A stretch of 64,000 nucleotides of DNA from CBDCUW01 sp963734865 (GTDB lineage Bacteria; Planctomycetota; Planctomycetia; Pirellulales; Pirellulaceae), in assembly GCA_963734865.1 (NCBI GenBank), contig CAVTIV010000012.1, forward strand, positions 1-64,000, written 5' to 3'. Made by a program: the position numbers and the translations under genes. Below are positions 26,748-34,446 of this stretch, in pieces; positions within the stretch are counted from its first letter, which is position 1; the number at the start of each line of letters is the position of its first letter. The notes beneath the pieces are model-generated. The model did not search any database, had not been told where the DNA came from, and saw only the letters and a list, made by a program, of their open reading frames with translations.

Positions 26748-26811
26748 GTGCGGGGGGCGGTCAGCGATGGCCGTCCCTACCGCGATCCCCGGCGAAGCCC
26801 GCGGAGTCTAA

Positions 26812-26964
26812 CTGGACAGCGCCACTTTTTAACGAAGACCTCGTGTTTTACCGGGCGATGCAATCCAAGTCGTCCCGCGACTCCGCTGGCGGGTCATTTG
26901 CCGCAAATCGCGGCATGCCCTGCCAGCGGAGTGGCAGGACTACAACAAAAGTGGCGCTGTCCAG
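26812..26964. mobile_element. MITE-like inverted-repeat element
   Basis: Perfect 18-base terminal inverted repeats lie at 26812-26829 (CTGGACAGCGCCACTTTT) and 26947-26964. They are flanked by the direct repeat CTAA (26808-26811 and 26965-26968), a likely target duplication. The inside (about 117 bases) can itself fold, with CCGCTGGCGGG-type arms. It has no coding capacity. It lies amid short GGCGAAGCCCGC repeats just beyond the group II intron end. Confidence 0.75.
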
Positions 26965-27109
26965 CTAACCCGGCGAAGCCCGCTCTTTGACCGGCGAAGC
27001 CCGCTCACAAGTTGGCGTAACCAGCGGTGCAACCGTTCGGCAGCGATGTCACTGTGTTCGGCGATTCGCGGCGTTTCCGTCGCCGTGCCATTTCGTTCGA
27101 TTTGATCCG

Positions 27110-28381
27110 CTAGCGGGCGAACTGATCCCGGGCGAACTGATCCCGGGCGAACTGATCCCGGGCGAACTGATCCAGGGCGAACTGATCCAGGGCAGCGGTC
27201 GGGCTACCGCGGCGGAGCGAGTCGGTGAGCTCGGCCGGCGCTCGCAGCGACTTGGTCGTGGGCGAAAAGCGTTCGATCATCTCGATCATCCGTTGGCTGC
27301 CGACCGACTCGAAGAATTCAAGCCAAGTACCGCCGGACTGGTAACCCAGCCCGCCGCGCATCGCCAAATCGAACTGTTCATGTGCGACGGCGACTCGCTC
27401 GCGAAAAGCGAAAGCGGCCTCAATCCACATCGGGATCGACAACACAAGCATCACCTGTTCGTCACTCAGCCGAGTCACGTTGCGCCGATATCGTTCGCAA
27501 AACAGCTCCGTCACGGGGGCAAGTTGCTTGCTGCGGACGCCGTTTTGATAGTCATACACACCCGCTCCGCTGGCCCGGCCCGTCCGCTTTGATTTGATCA
27601 GGGCGGCCAGGATCGGCGACGGATCGAACCGTGTCGGAAAGGCTTGCCAGAACGCTCGACCGGCATCAAACATGGTCCGTGTACCGATCCAATCGACGAG
27701 TTCCAGGGGCGACATCGGCATGCCATAAGCTTTGGCCGCGCGTTCCAATTGGTCCGCGCCGACTCCGCGGCCGAGCAACAACATCGCTTCGTTCAAATAG
27801 GGTGAAAGCAGTCGATTCACAATGAATCCGGGGCTATCCCCAACAACCAAGGGTGTTTTTTGAATGCGACGGACATGAGCCTGACAGATATCGATGGTCG
27901 ACGAGTCTGTGGCGTTGGCACGGACAACCTCGACGGCCCAACGACCCTGGACGGGCATGAAAAAGTGCATCCCGCAAAGCCGCTGTGGGCGTGCAAGGGC
28001 TTCGCCGATGTCACCGATACGCAGCGTCGATGTGTTGCTGCACAGGATCGCATCCTCGCCTGCCAGCCGTTCCACATCGGCGAAGAATTTTTGCTTGGCA
28101 TCCAATCGTTCGGCGATCGATTCGATCACGATGGTTGGCAGATCGAGAGGTTCTTGGTCCAACCGAATCGCGATTGAGGGCAATTGCCCGTCGAGCATTT
28201 CGATTTCAGAGATCGTCCATCGCGTCAGATCCAGGGATAGCTGTGCGAGGGATTCGCGGATCGACGATTCGCATTGATCGACGACGCGAATGGAAACATC
28301 CGCATCGATGTGCGCTTTCATGATTGCGCGGCCAACCACACCCGTTCCGACGAGAATGACGTTGGGATCGTGCGGATTCAT
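27110..28381 (-). CDS. 3-Hydroxyacyl-CoA dehydrogenase
   Basis: The N terminus has the NAD fingerprint (VILVGTGVVGRAIMKAH), followed by ILCSNTSTLRIGDIGEALAR, CGMHFFMPVQGRWAVEVVRA (catalytic His region) and VVGDSPGFIVNRLLSPYLNE. The helical C-terminal dimer domain comes next. This is the FadB-type dehydrogenase of beta-oxidation, but with no fused enoyl-CoA hydratase. The last 25 residues are five DQFAR-type pentapeptides encoded by a 15-bp tandem repeat, beyond the normal fold. It is the last gene of the tex-hypothetical run on the minus strand. Confidence 0.85.
   Translation of the reverse strand: MNPHDPNVILVGTGVVGRAIMKAHIDADVSIRVVDQCESSIRESLAQLSLDLTRWTISEIEMLDGQLPSIAIRLDQEPLDLPTIVIESIAERLDAKQKFFADVERLAGEDAILCSNTSTLRIGDIGEALARPQRLCGMHFFMPVQGRWAVEVVRANATDSSTIDICQAHVRRIQKTPLVVGDSPGFIVNRLLSPYLNEAMLLLGRGVGADQLERAAKAYGMPMSPLELVDWIGTRTMFDAGRAFWQAFPTRFDPSPILAALIKSKRTGRASGAGVYDYQNGVRSKQLAPVTELFCERYRRNVTRLSDEQVMLVLSIPMWIEAAFAFRERVAVAHEQFDLAMRGGLGYQSGGTWLEFFESVGSQRMIEMIERFSPTTKSLRAPAELTDSLRRGSPTAALDQFALDQFARDQFARDQFARDQFAR
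27113..27187. repeat. 15-bp tandem repeat inside the dehydrogenase gene
   Basis: Five copies of a GGGCGAACTGATCCC-like unit encode DQFAR/DQFAL at the protein's C terminus. Copy number could vary between strains without shifting the frame. Confidence 0.9.
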
Positions 28382-28421
28382 TGCTCAGGTTACTGGGTTG
28401 TGGCCCAGCACTCGCACTCGG

Positions 28422-28916
28422 CTAGACTCGACTCTTTGCCGCGTACATTTCGGCATATTGGATCGCCCAGGTGTCGATCAGCTGCTGGAACTCTTCGGGA
28501 TCAACCTCCGCGATCGGCAGATAGTGCGAGCGATGGAAAAGCTCGCGATTCATAACGGTTCCCTTGCCTTTGAGTTCCAAGACCTTCAGATCGCTGTAGG
28601 GAGGGATCATCATTTCCAGCCGGCTGTACTGGTTGTGACGACGTCCCGCCTCGATCCTCAGATCATCGCGATAACAAGCGGTCCCCCATCCCATCTCGCC
28701 GAAGAGCGACTCCATCCGAAACCCGGGAAAGTGATCGGCCACGCCATGAACCGCGCTCTCGATTCTTTCGGACAGGGACAGGCGGTAGGAGGTGTGGAGT
28801 CTCTTCAACTCCTCTTCGCTCATTTCCTTCTGTCGTTGTTGGTTCGCTTTGAGTTCGGCCCGCTTTTTTCCTCGGGCGATCGCCGACTCGAGTCGCGATT
28901 GAAACTCGTCACTCAT
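28422..28916 (-). CDS. Hypothetical protein, 164 aa
   Basis: The start at ATG 28916 overlaps the stop of the S1 gene upstream in an ATGA. The N-terminal 60 residues are highly charged and helical (KRAELKANQQRQKEMSEEEL). The rest looks like a compact alpha/beta domain (FGEMGWGTACYRDDL, RLEMMIPPYSDLKVLELKGK). No signal peptide. It resembles conserved planctomycete proteins of unknown function that follow RNA-binding genes. No family name can be given. Confidence 0.75.
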   Translation of the reverse strand: MSDEFQSRLESAIARGKKRAELKANQQRQKEMSEEELKRLHTSYRLSLSERIESAVHGVADHFPGFRMESLFGEMGWGTACYRDDLRIEAGRRHNQYSRLEMMIPPYSDLKVLELKGKGTVMNRELFHRSHYLPIAEVDPEEFQQLIDTWAIQYAEMYAAKSRV

Positions 28917-30148
28917 GAGCTGGGTGCGTCCGATGGGGCCGGAGGTGTTTCGGGCGAGGATTTCGTCTCACCATCGTCGCGCTTCATTTCGACCGCCGCG
29001 TCGTCAATGTTGCTCTCGGCATCCGATGTCTCGGTCGCTGGCGTTTGCGGCATGGTGGCAGCGTGGGCGACCACCTCCGCATCGGGCTTGGCCGCTTCGG
29101 CGGACTCTGGTTTCGCGGCCACAGTATCGGGTTGCGGCTCGATGCCAGGGATTGCGTTTGCTTGATGGGCCTGGGCAGATTTCGCTTGCTCGGAAGGTGT
29201 CGTTTGCTTCGGCTGCGCGGCGCCGCTGTCTTGCTTTTCGTCTTTGGAATAGAACTGCAGCAGGTCACCAAACGACCTCATCGGCTCGACACCTTTTTGC
29301 ATCGCATCGGTGATCGGCTTTGCCGGTTCTTTGCTGACAACACGGTACGATTCGGGTTTCTTTTCGCGACCGCGTGATCGGCCACCATCGCGACTGTCAC
29401 GCGATCGTCCGCCGCGAGCATCACCGCGTCCCCCGCGTCCCCCGCCCGCACCGCCGCCGCTGCGTGCCGGAGTGGCGGGACGCGTGCCGCGCGACTGGCC
29501 TGGGGCTGAATCTCGCTGATCGCGGCGAGGCTGCTGGGCGGCACGCGGATGGCGATCGCCACCACGCGTGTCGCCGCGAGTATCGCGTTGATTTCTGGCC
29601 TGCTGGAGCTCGGCTTCACGCTGCGGCGACACGGCACTCAGGGCAACCCTGCGGCGTTTTTCGTCAACGCCCGCCACCCACGCCGTAACGACATCACCGA
29701 CCTGGACCGCTTCATGAAGATCTTCGACGAATCCATCGGACACTTTGCTGACGTGAATCAAGCCGCTGCAGTCGGGGGCAAGTTCGACGAATACGCCAAA
29801 CGGCATCACCCCCACGACGACGCCGATGACTTGATCGCCCTGGTTCAATTTTGGCAGGGAAGGCATCGTCGAAAGCACGGCCGGCGGGTCTCCGGACAGA
29901 CCATTGTCACCGAAGGGATCACACAGCCAGTGCACCAATTGACCGACGCGATGTGCACCGACCTGCCATTCCTTGATGCACTTGTTGATCTTTGCGTCCT
30001 CGGGTTTGGGACGCCGGATCGGGGCGGGCAGCTCGGGTGCCGTCGATGCGGCGGTGGCGACAGCGGCTTCATCAACGGCCGGCGACTGCGATGGACTCAG
30101 CTCCGATTCGCTGGACGCTTCCTCGTCAGGAAGTTGCGGAGCATCCAC
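28913..30148 (-). CDS. S1 RNA-binding domain protein (likely C-terminal part of Tex)
   Basis: A single S1 domain occupies about residues 100-175 (GDQVIGVVVGVMPFGVFVEL, DCSGLIHVSKVSDGFVED, VTAWVAGVDEKRRRVALSAV). The rest is disordered: an Arg/Gly-rich stretch (about 185-270) and an Ala/Pro/Glu-rich tail. The frame overlaps the end of the Tex-like gene by 52 bases. The acidic low-complexity sequence continues upstream of its GTG/ATG start in the same frame. That suggests a frameshift split one Tex-type protein (HTH, YqgF, HhH, S1) into two frames. If the split is real, this is a separate RNA-binding protein. Confidence 0.75.
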   Translation of the reverse strand: MDAPQLPDEEASSESELSPSQSPAVDEAAVATAASTAPELPAPIRRPKPEDAKINKCIKEWQVGAHRVGQLVHWLCDPFGDNGLSGDPPAVLSTMPSLPKLNQGDQVIGVVVGVMPFGVFVELAPDCSGLIHVSKVSDGFVEDLHEAVQVGDVVTAWVAGVDEKRRRVALSAVSPQREAELQQARNQRDTRGDTRGGDRHPRAAQQPRRDQRDSAPGQSRGTRPATPARSGGGAGGGRGGRGDARGGRSRDSRDGGRSRGREKKPESYRVVSKEPAKPITDAMQKGVEPMRSFGDLLQFYSKDEKQDSGAAQPKQTTPSEQAKSAQAHQANAIPGIEPQPDTVAAKPESAEAAKPDAEVVAHAATMPQTPATETSDAESNIDDAAVEMKRDDGETKSSPETPPAPSDAPSS

Positions 30149-32835
30149 GGCGCCGGGCGACGTTTGGATCGCTTCGGCCTGCTCGGCGCAGACCCAGCGT
30201 CCGGCTGCGGTTTCTCGGGCTCCGCAGCAGTGGGCTCGGGCTCCGTAGCAGTGGGCTCGGGCTCCGTAGCAGTGGGCTCGGGCTCCGTAGCAGTGGGCTC
30301 TGGCTCCGCAGCAGTGGGCTCTGGCGCCGCGGCAGTGGGCTCGGCATCGGCCGTTGGTTGCGTTGTCCCCAGTTCCGGTTCATCCGGCAACTGAAAATCG
30401 GCTCGCTCGGCCGTTTCCGACGGCACGACCGTCGCTGCTGAGGTGCGGGATGATTCGGGATCGGTTCGTTGTGGCTCGGTTTCATTCTCAAACGCGGCAG
30501 CAACGTAACCGGGTGGTGCCGGGGGCGGCAATTCGATGTCCAAGGCCGCGGCCAGCTTCTTTGCCAACGGATAGTCGTCGGGATGGATCAATGTGCCGTC
30601 GAGCACCTCGTCGCTATCAAACACTCTCAGAAACGGAATCGCTTGACGGCTGTCGACCGCGGTGGGCCAAGTTTCCAGCTCGAGAATCTGTTGCCGCGAT
30701 TTGAACAACGATTCCCTTCGCCTGAGGTCAATCGCTTTGGCCACGCCGTCCCACACACCAGGCAGTCGTGAGAGCCAAGAAACCGGCGTGGTGTTCACGT
30801 CCACTCCGCCACGCGAAGCTCCGCTGACCATCACGTCATTCAACGTGCCCAGCAGCGCCTCTTCGGATAGCTCGCGTTGGAACGAACCGAGTCGCAACTT
30901 GAGTGGATCGACTTTGGCAAGCGCCTGGGCGGGCTGCAAAACGGAAAAGACCAACCAGGCAGCGGCGCGAAACCGGCGCGGCGTCGATTTCATTTCCCGA
31001 TCCGCAATCGGGCTGCCCGCATAGGCATCGGCACCACTGCGATCGGCCAACGTCCAACGCAGCGACTTCGCTGGTGACTGTGCAATCAAGTCACCCGCTG
31101 CGACCATGCAGGCGCGGCGGGCCGGACCGTTGCTGATCACAATCAGATCAACATGGTAAGTGTGAATCAGCTCGCCCATCCGGGCAACCGCTTGCGAGCG
31201 AGGCGCCGATGACAATTGGCATGGCAGATCTTCACTGTGCAGCAATCGGCCATCCGCCGCGACAATCGCAGTGGCGGCGGTACGGGGACCGACAGCGTCG
31301 ATCGACATCACTACCTTCGCTTCGACGCCGCCACGGTCGGTCTGTCGTCTCAGATGGTCAGCAGCGATTCCGACCAACCGGACCGATGCTCGTTCCTGAA
31401 GCTCGTCCCACCATGCGCCTTCGGCCGCTTCGCGAATGTCCGCTTCGTTCTGCAACACAATCTCACGGAGCTTCTCTTCGACGTGCCGATTGAATCCGCC
31501 AGCGGTGCGTTGTAGCTCGGCAACCAGCTTCGTGGCGTCATACTCGAACGAACACTGGGCAACCTGACTACGCAGGGCGCGGCCCAGCATGACGACCTGA
31601 AACGCACTCAGCTTTCCCGAGGCAATCCGTTTGCCCTCCAGTGGCTTCAACACACTGACCAGCCAACGGCGACGACGCTGACGTGGCGAAACCTTCTTTT
31701 GCTTCTTCGCCACCTTGGCCGGCGCCGCCTTTTTCTTCGATTTTCCTTTTGCCGAGCGGTTCGCCGCTGGTGGCGTCACGGCCTCGCCGGCGGTCGCCGG
31801 GCTGTCGGCCGCGGCAGCATCGGGGACCGCAGTCTGGTCGTCGCCGGGGGATGCTTCTGGCTGCGACGGTGTGACAGGCGGCAGATCGCTGACCACCGGT
31901 TCGCCTGCGGTGGGTGGCGGATCAACGGCCGGTGCCCCGGTCGGCTCGACTTCGGCCGACTCGCTTGCGGCGGGCTCGACTTCTGCGGGTTCGTTTGCCG
32001 CCGGCTCGCTTGCTGCGGGCTCGCTTGCTGCGGGCTCGCTTGCTGCGGGCTCGCTTGCCGGAGCCTGCTGCGAAACGGGGGGAGGGGAAGCTGCCTGGGC
32101 GGTCGACGGGTCGGACGTTTGGACAGGTGTCTCCGCATTTTCCGGAGCCGCTGATTCTGTTTTCGGTTGTTCGGCTACCGTTTCTGCGGCGGCCGATTCT
32201 GCACCGCCGCGGTTGCTGGTGGCTGGTTGCGGATCGGCGCTGGCATCGTCTTCGTGGCCGATATGGGGGTCGTGGATGCTGGCGATATGAATTCGAGCAT
32301 TCTTGACCAACCAGCGGACCGCCGCGCTGATGATTCGTGGATCGCCGGCGAGCCTTTTGGCGAGTGCGGCATCGAGCCCGGCAACGGCGCTGGCCGGGTT
32401 TTGGATCCCTTCGACCTTGGCCGCGATCTCGGCAAAGTCGCTGCCGTCGCCCTTATGGGGATTGATCACTCGGACGGCCAGGCGGACGCTGTCACCGAGA
32501 TGGTCGGCCGTTTCCGACTTCAGCCGACGGCCGAGGCGTTCGAGCATCCGAATCGAATTCGATTTACGAATCGCATGCCCGATAGCGGGATCTTGAAGCG
32601 GAGTCGCCTCCCAAATGGCAAGCAATTCTTCGCGTCGACGGGCAATCGTCTGTTCCGCCTGCACCGCTGAGGAGAGAGCCCACAAACTGGCTTCATCCAG
32701 CCCGCCGAGCTCATCACGCCGATAACGCGCGAGAAAGGGAGGTGAGTAGCCCTGTTCGAGTAAAGGCAACGCAATTCGCAAGTTAGAAACATCGCAACGC
32801 CCGCGTTGGGCAATTGCTTCTAGATCGACATTCAT
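30097..32835 (-). CDS. Tex-like transcription accessory protein, expanded and split from S1
   Basis: The start MNVDLEAIAQRGRCDVSNLR and PFLARYRRDELGGLDEASLW match the Tex N-terminal helical domain. A YqgF/RNase H-like domain (VVMSIDAVGPRTAATAIVAA) and HhH segment (GGVDVNTTPVSWLSRLPG) follow further on. A low-complexity block of about 200 residues, rich in EPAAS pentapeptides (roughly 195-400), is inserted between the N-terminal and YqgF parts. A second one, with EPEPTAT heptapeptides, precedes the end. The last 30 residues (SRPKRSKRRPAP...) look out of frame. A one-base loss around 30165-30190 would reconnect it to the S1 frame. Tex proteins act on RNA/transcription in the cytoplasm. Confidence 0.8.
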   Translation of the reverse strand: MNVDLEAIAQRGRCDVSNLRIALPLLEQGYSPPFLARYRRDELGGLDEASLWALSSAVQAEQTIARRREELLAIWEATPLQDPAIGHAIRKSNSIRMLERLGRRLKSETADHLGDSVRLAVRVINPHKGDGSDFAEIAAKVEGIQNPASAVAGLDAALAKRLAGDPRIISAAVRWLVKNARIHIASIHDPHIGHEDDASADPQPATSNRGGAESAAAETVAEQPKTESAAPENAETPVQTSDPSTAQAASPPPVSQQAPASEPAASEPAASEPAASEPAANEPAEVEPAASESAEVEPTGAPAVDPPPTAGEPVVSDLPPVTPSQPEASPGDDQTAVPDAAAADSPATAGEAVTPPAANRSAKGKSKKKAAPAKVAKKQKKVSPRQRRRRWLVSVLKPLEGKRIASGKLSAFQVVMLGRALRSQVAQCSFEYDATKLVAELQRTAGGFNRHVEEKLREIVLQNEADIREAAEGAWWDELQERASVRLVGIAADHLRRQTDRGGVEAKVVMSIDAVGPRTAATAIVAADGRLLHSEDLPCQLSSAPRSQAVARMGELIHTYHVDLIVISNGPARRACMVAAGDLIAQSPAKSLRWTLADRSGADAYAGSPIADREMKSTPRRFRAAAWLVFSVLQPAQALAKVDPLKLRLGSFQRELSEEALLGTLNDVMVSGASRGGVDVNTTPVSWLSRLPGVWDGVAKAIDLRRRESLFKSRQQILELETWPTAVDSRQAIPFLRVFDSDEVLDGTLIHPDDYPLAKKLAAALDIELPPPAPPGYVAAAFENETEPQRTDPESSRTSAATVVPSETAERADFQLPDEPELGTTQPTADAEPTAAAPEPTAAEPEPTATEPEPTATEPEPTATEPEPTAAEPEKPQPDAGSAPSRPKRSKRRPAPWMLRNFLTRKRPANRS
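30218..30330. repeat. 21-bp tandem repeat in the Tex-like gene
   Basis: About five copies of an AGTGGGCTCGGGCTCCGTAG-like unit, encoding Glu/Pro/Thr heptapeptides (EPEPTAT) shortly before the frame is lost. Confidence 0.85.
32002..32060. repeat. 15-bp tandem repeat in the Tex-like gene
   Basis: Four copies of a GGCTCGCTTGCTGCG-like unit encode EPAAS pentapeptides in the N-terminal low-complexity insert. Confidence 0.85.
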
Positions 32836-33246
32836 GACGAGTCGGTCTCTTTACCGGCTCGCCAATGGTCAGCGAGCCTTGATGGGAGATTGGCGGGCGG
32901 TTCGATGACAGAACGCGCATGCCGGACAACATCGGGAGTGGAGTTCCCGTGCAGGTTCGCGAAGATAGCGCGAGACCCCTGCGATGTCAACCTACGGCAT
33001 CCCCCAGCCGCCGATGCGGCGGCACCGCCGTGATCCGGCTAACCCTGCTCGGACACGTCGTGAAACTGATCGGGGACAAAGGGGCGAAAAATCTGCAAAT
33101 TCGCTTCAACTTACCCAACCGGCAAAGTCGATAGACCTTTTGGATCTGATGGATTCCCGATGCGTTGAGACGCTCAGGACAACCGGCTCACGGCGTCACC
33201 TTCCCCCCCAAAAAAACCACACATTTTTTACCGAGAATAGTGTTCC
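32836..33246. other. Intergenic stretch between divergent tex-like and parA genes
   Basis: About 410 bases without a protein-like frame. It presumably carries promoters for both sides. A pyrimidine/purine-rich CCCCCCAAAAAAA tract lies at about 33195-33210 just before the 92-residue gene. Confidence 0.4.
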
Positions 33247-33525
33247 ATGCCGAAGCCTTCGCTCCGCGTTTTTCGCGCCAACACACCTGAGGAAGTTTCT
33301 GATCGTGTTCAGGGTCGCCGGGAACGAGAACTCGACCGGATCTCGGGTGCGGCGGAACCAAAGACGGTGACGGTGCCTGTTGGCAAGTTGGTTCCATTGC
33401 TGATGGATGCCGCCAAGCATCAGCGGGCATGGCTAAAGGACTTCGCCGAGGATGCTGTTCGCATCGACGCCGACCTGTATGACGTTTTGCTCGCCTACCA
33501 GCAAATGCAACAGCGTGCTGCATAA
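33247..33525 (+). CDS. Small protein preceding ParA, 92 aa
   Basis: A 92-residue charged, helical protein (MPKPSLRVFRANTPEEVSDR, then VTVPVGKLVPLLMDAAKHQR and a C terminus ADLYDVLLAYQQMQQRAA). It lies 48 bases before parA on the same strand. Its position and size resemble small DNA-binding or adaptor partners of ParA ATPases, but I see no ribbon-helix-helix or ParB motif. Probably co-transcribed with parA. Function unknown. Confidence 0.7.
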   Translation: MPKPSLRVFRANTPEEVSDRVQGRRERELDRISGAAEPKTVTVPVGKLVPLLMDAAKHQRAWLKDFAEDAVRIDADLYDVLLAYQQMQQRAA

Positions 33526-33573
33526 GCCAAGACCGTCCGAACCAGAACACGCAACTGAAAAAGGATTTGTGCC

Positions 33574-34398
33574 GTGCGTTCAATTGCAGTGATCAATCAA
33601 AAAGGTGGTGTCGGGAAGACCACCAGCAGTGTCAACCTGTCTGCTGCGCTGGCGGCAGCCGGAAGGAGCGTTTGTCTGATGGATCTTGATCCCCAGGCGC
33701 ACGCCTCGCTGCACCTCGGAATCACCGCCGTCGATGGCGAGGCCAGCATGTACGAGGTACTGTGCGGCGAGGCGACGCTTGAGCAAGCCCGACGAAAGGT
33801 CAACGACCGGCTGCATGTCGTCCCGTCGAATCTTGATCTCGCAGCGGCCGAACTCGAGCTGGCCGGTGAAGTCGGTCGGGAAATGATCTTGCGTGACAAG
33901 ATGCAAGTCGATGATCAATCGTTTGATTACTTGATTCTCGACTGTCCGCCGAGTCTGGGAGTGCTAACGGTCAACGCGCTGGTTGCGGTGAGCGAAGTCT
34001 TTCTTCCGCTTCAGCCGCACTTCCTTGCACTTCATGGCTTGAGCAAGCTGCTGCGAACGATCGAAGTCGTTTCGCGTCGGCTGAACAATGAGCTGCGGCT
34101 TTCGGGCGTGATGCTCTGCATGTACGACTCCAACACACGGCTGGCCGCGGAGGTCAGCACCGACATCGACGAATTTTTCCAGGCCAGCAAGGGCGGCCGT
34201 GAGTTCTACCAAGACGCCAAGTTTTTCGAGACCAGGATACGCCGCAATATCCGCCTGGCCGAAGCGCCGAGTTTCGGCCAATCGATCTTCCAATATTCGG
34301 GTGAGTCCAACGGAGCGGCCGACTATCAGTCGCTCGCCGAAGAGGTGCTCGCTCAGGAAGAATGTGAAGCGGCACGACCGGTGAAGGTCGCGGCTTGA
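33574..34398 (+). CDS. ParA family ATPase
   Basis: Starts at GTG 33574 with the deviant Walker A VINQKGGVGKTTSSVNLSAA. The Walker A' MDLDPQAHAS follows, then Walker B YLILDCPPSLG and the later FFETRIRRNIRLAEAPSFGQ typical of ParA/Soj. Length of 274 residues fits. It moves DNA or protein cargo along the nucleoid. No parB gene or parS-like site is visible nearby, so it is an orphan ParA, perhaps positioning something other than the chromosome. It is paired with the 92-residue gene upstream. Confidence 0.9.
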   Translation: MRSIAVINQKGGVGKTTSSVNLSAALAAAGRSVCLMDLDPQAHASLHLGITAVDGEASMYEVLCGEATLEQARRKVNDRLHVVPSNLDLAAAELELAGEVGREMILRDKMQVDDQSFDYLILDCPPSLGVLTVNALVAVSEVFLPLQPHFLALHGLSKLLRTIEVVSRRLNNELRLSGVMLCMYDSNTRLAAEVSTDIDEFFQASKGGREFYQDAKFFETRIRRNIRLAEAPSFGQSIFQYSGESNGAADYQSLAEEVLAQEECEAARPVKVAA

Positions 34399-34446
34399 AC
34401 GATCGGAGCAAACCGGCAGCTGCCTTGGGGCCTGATGGCAGGCTGC

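Noticed and set aside
27113..27187. CRISPR array
   Set aside because: The repeats are contiguous, without spacers, and lie inside a coding frame. No cas genes are present.
26987..27592. Open frame on the plus strand with repeated PGELI pentapeptides
   Set aside because: It is the other strand of the DQFAR repeat and the dehydrogenase C terminus; the dehydrogenase frame carries recognisable motifs.
28290..29165. 291-codon plus-strand frame spanning the hypothetical and S1 genes
   Set aside because: It crosses three minus-strand genes, has no ribosome binding site and shows no family features.
31699..32306. Long overlapping open frames opposite the Tex-like gene
   Set aside because: They are produced by the GC-rich EPAAS-coding repeats and read as low-complexity Gly/Ser/Arg or Ala/Gly strings without domains.
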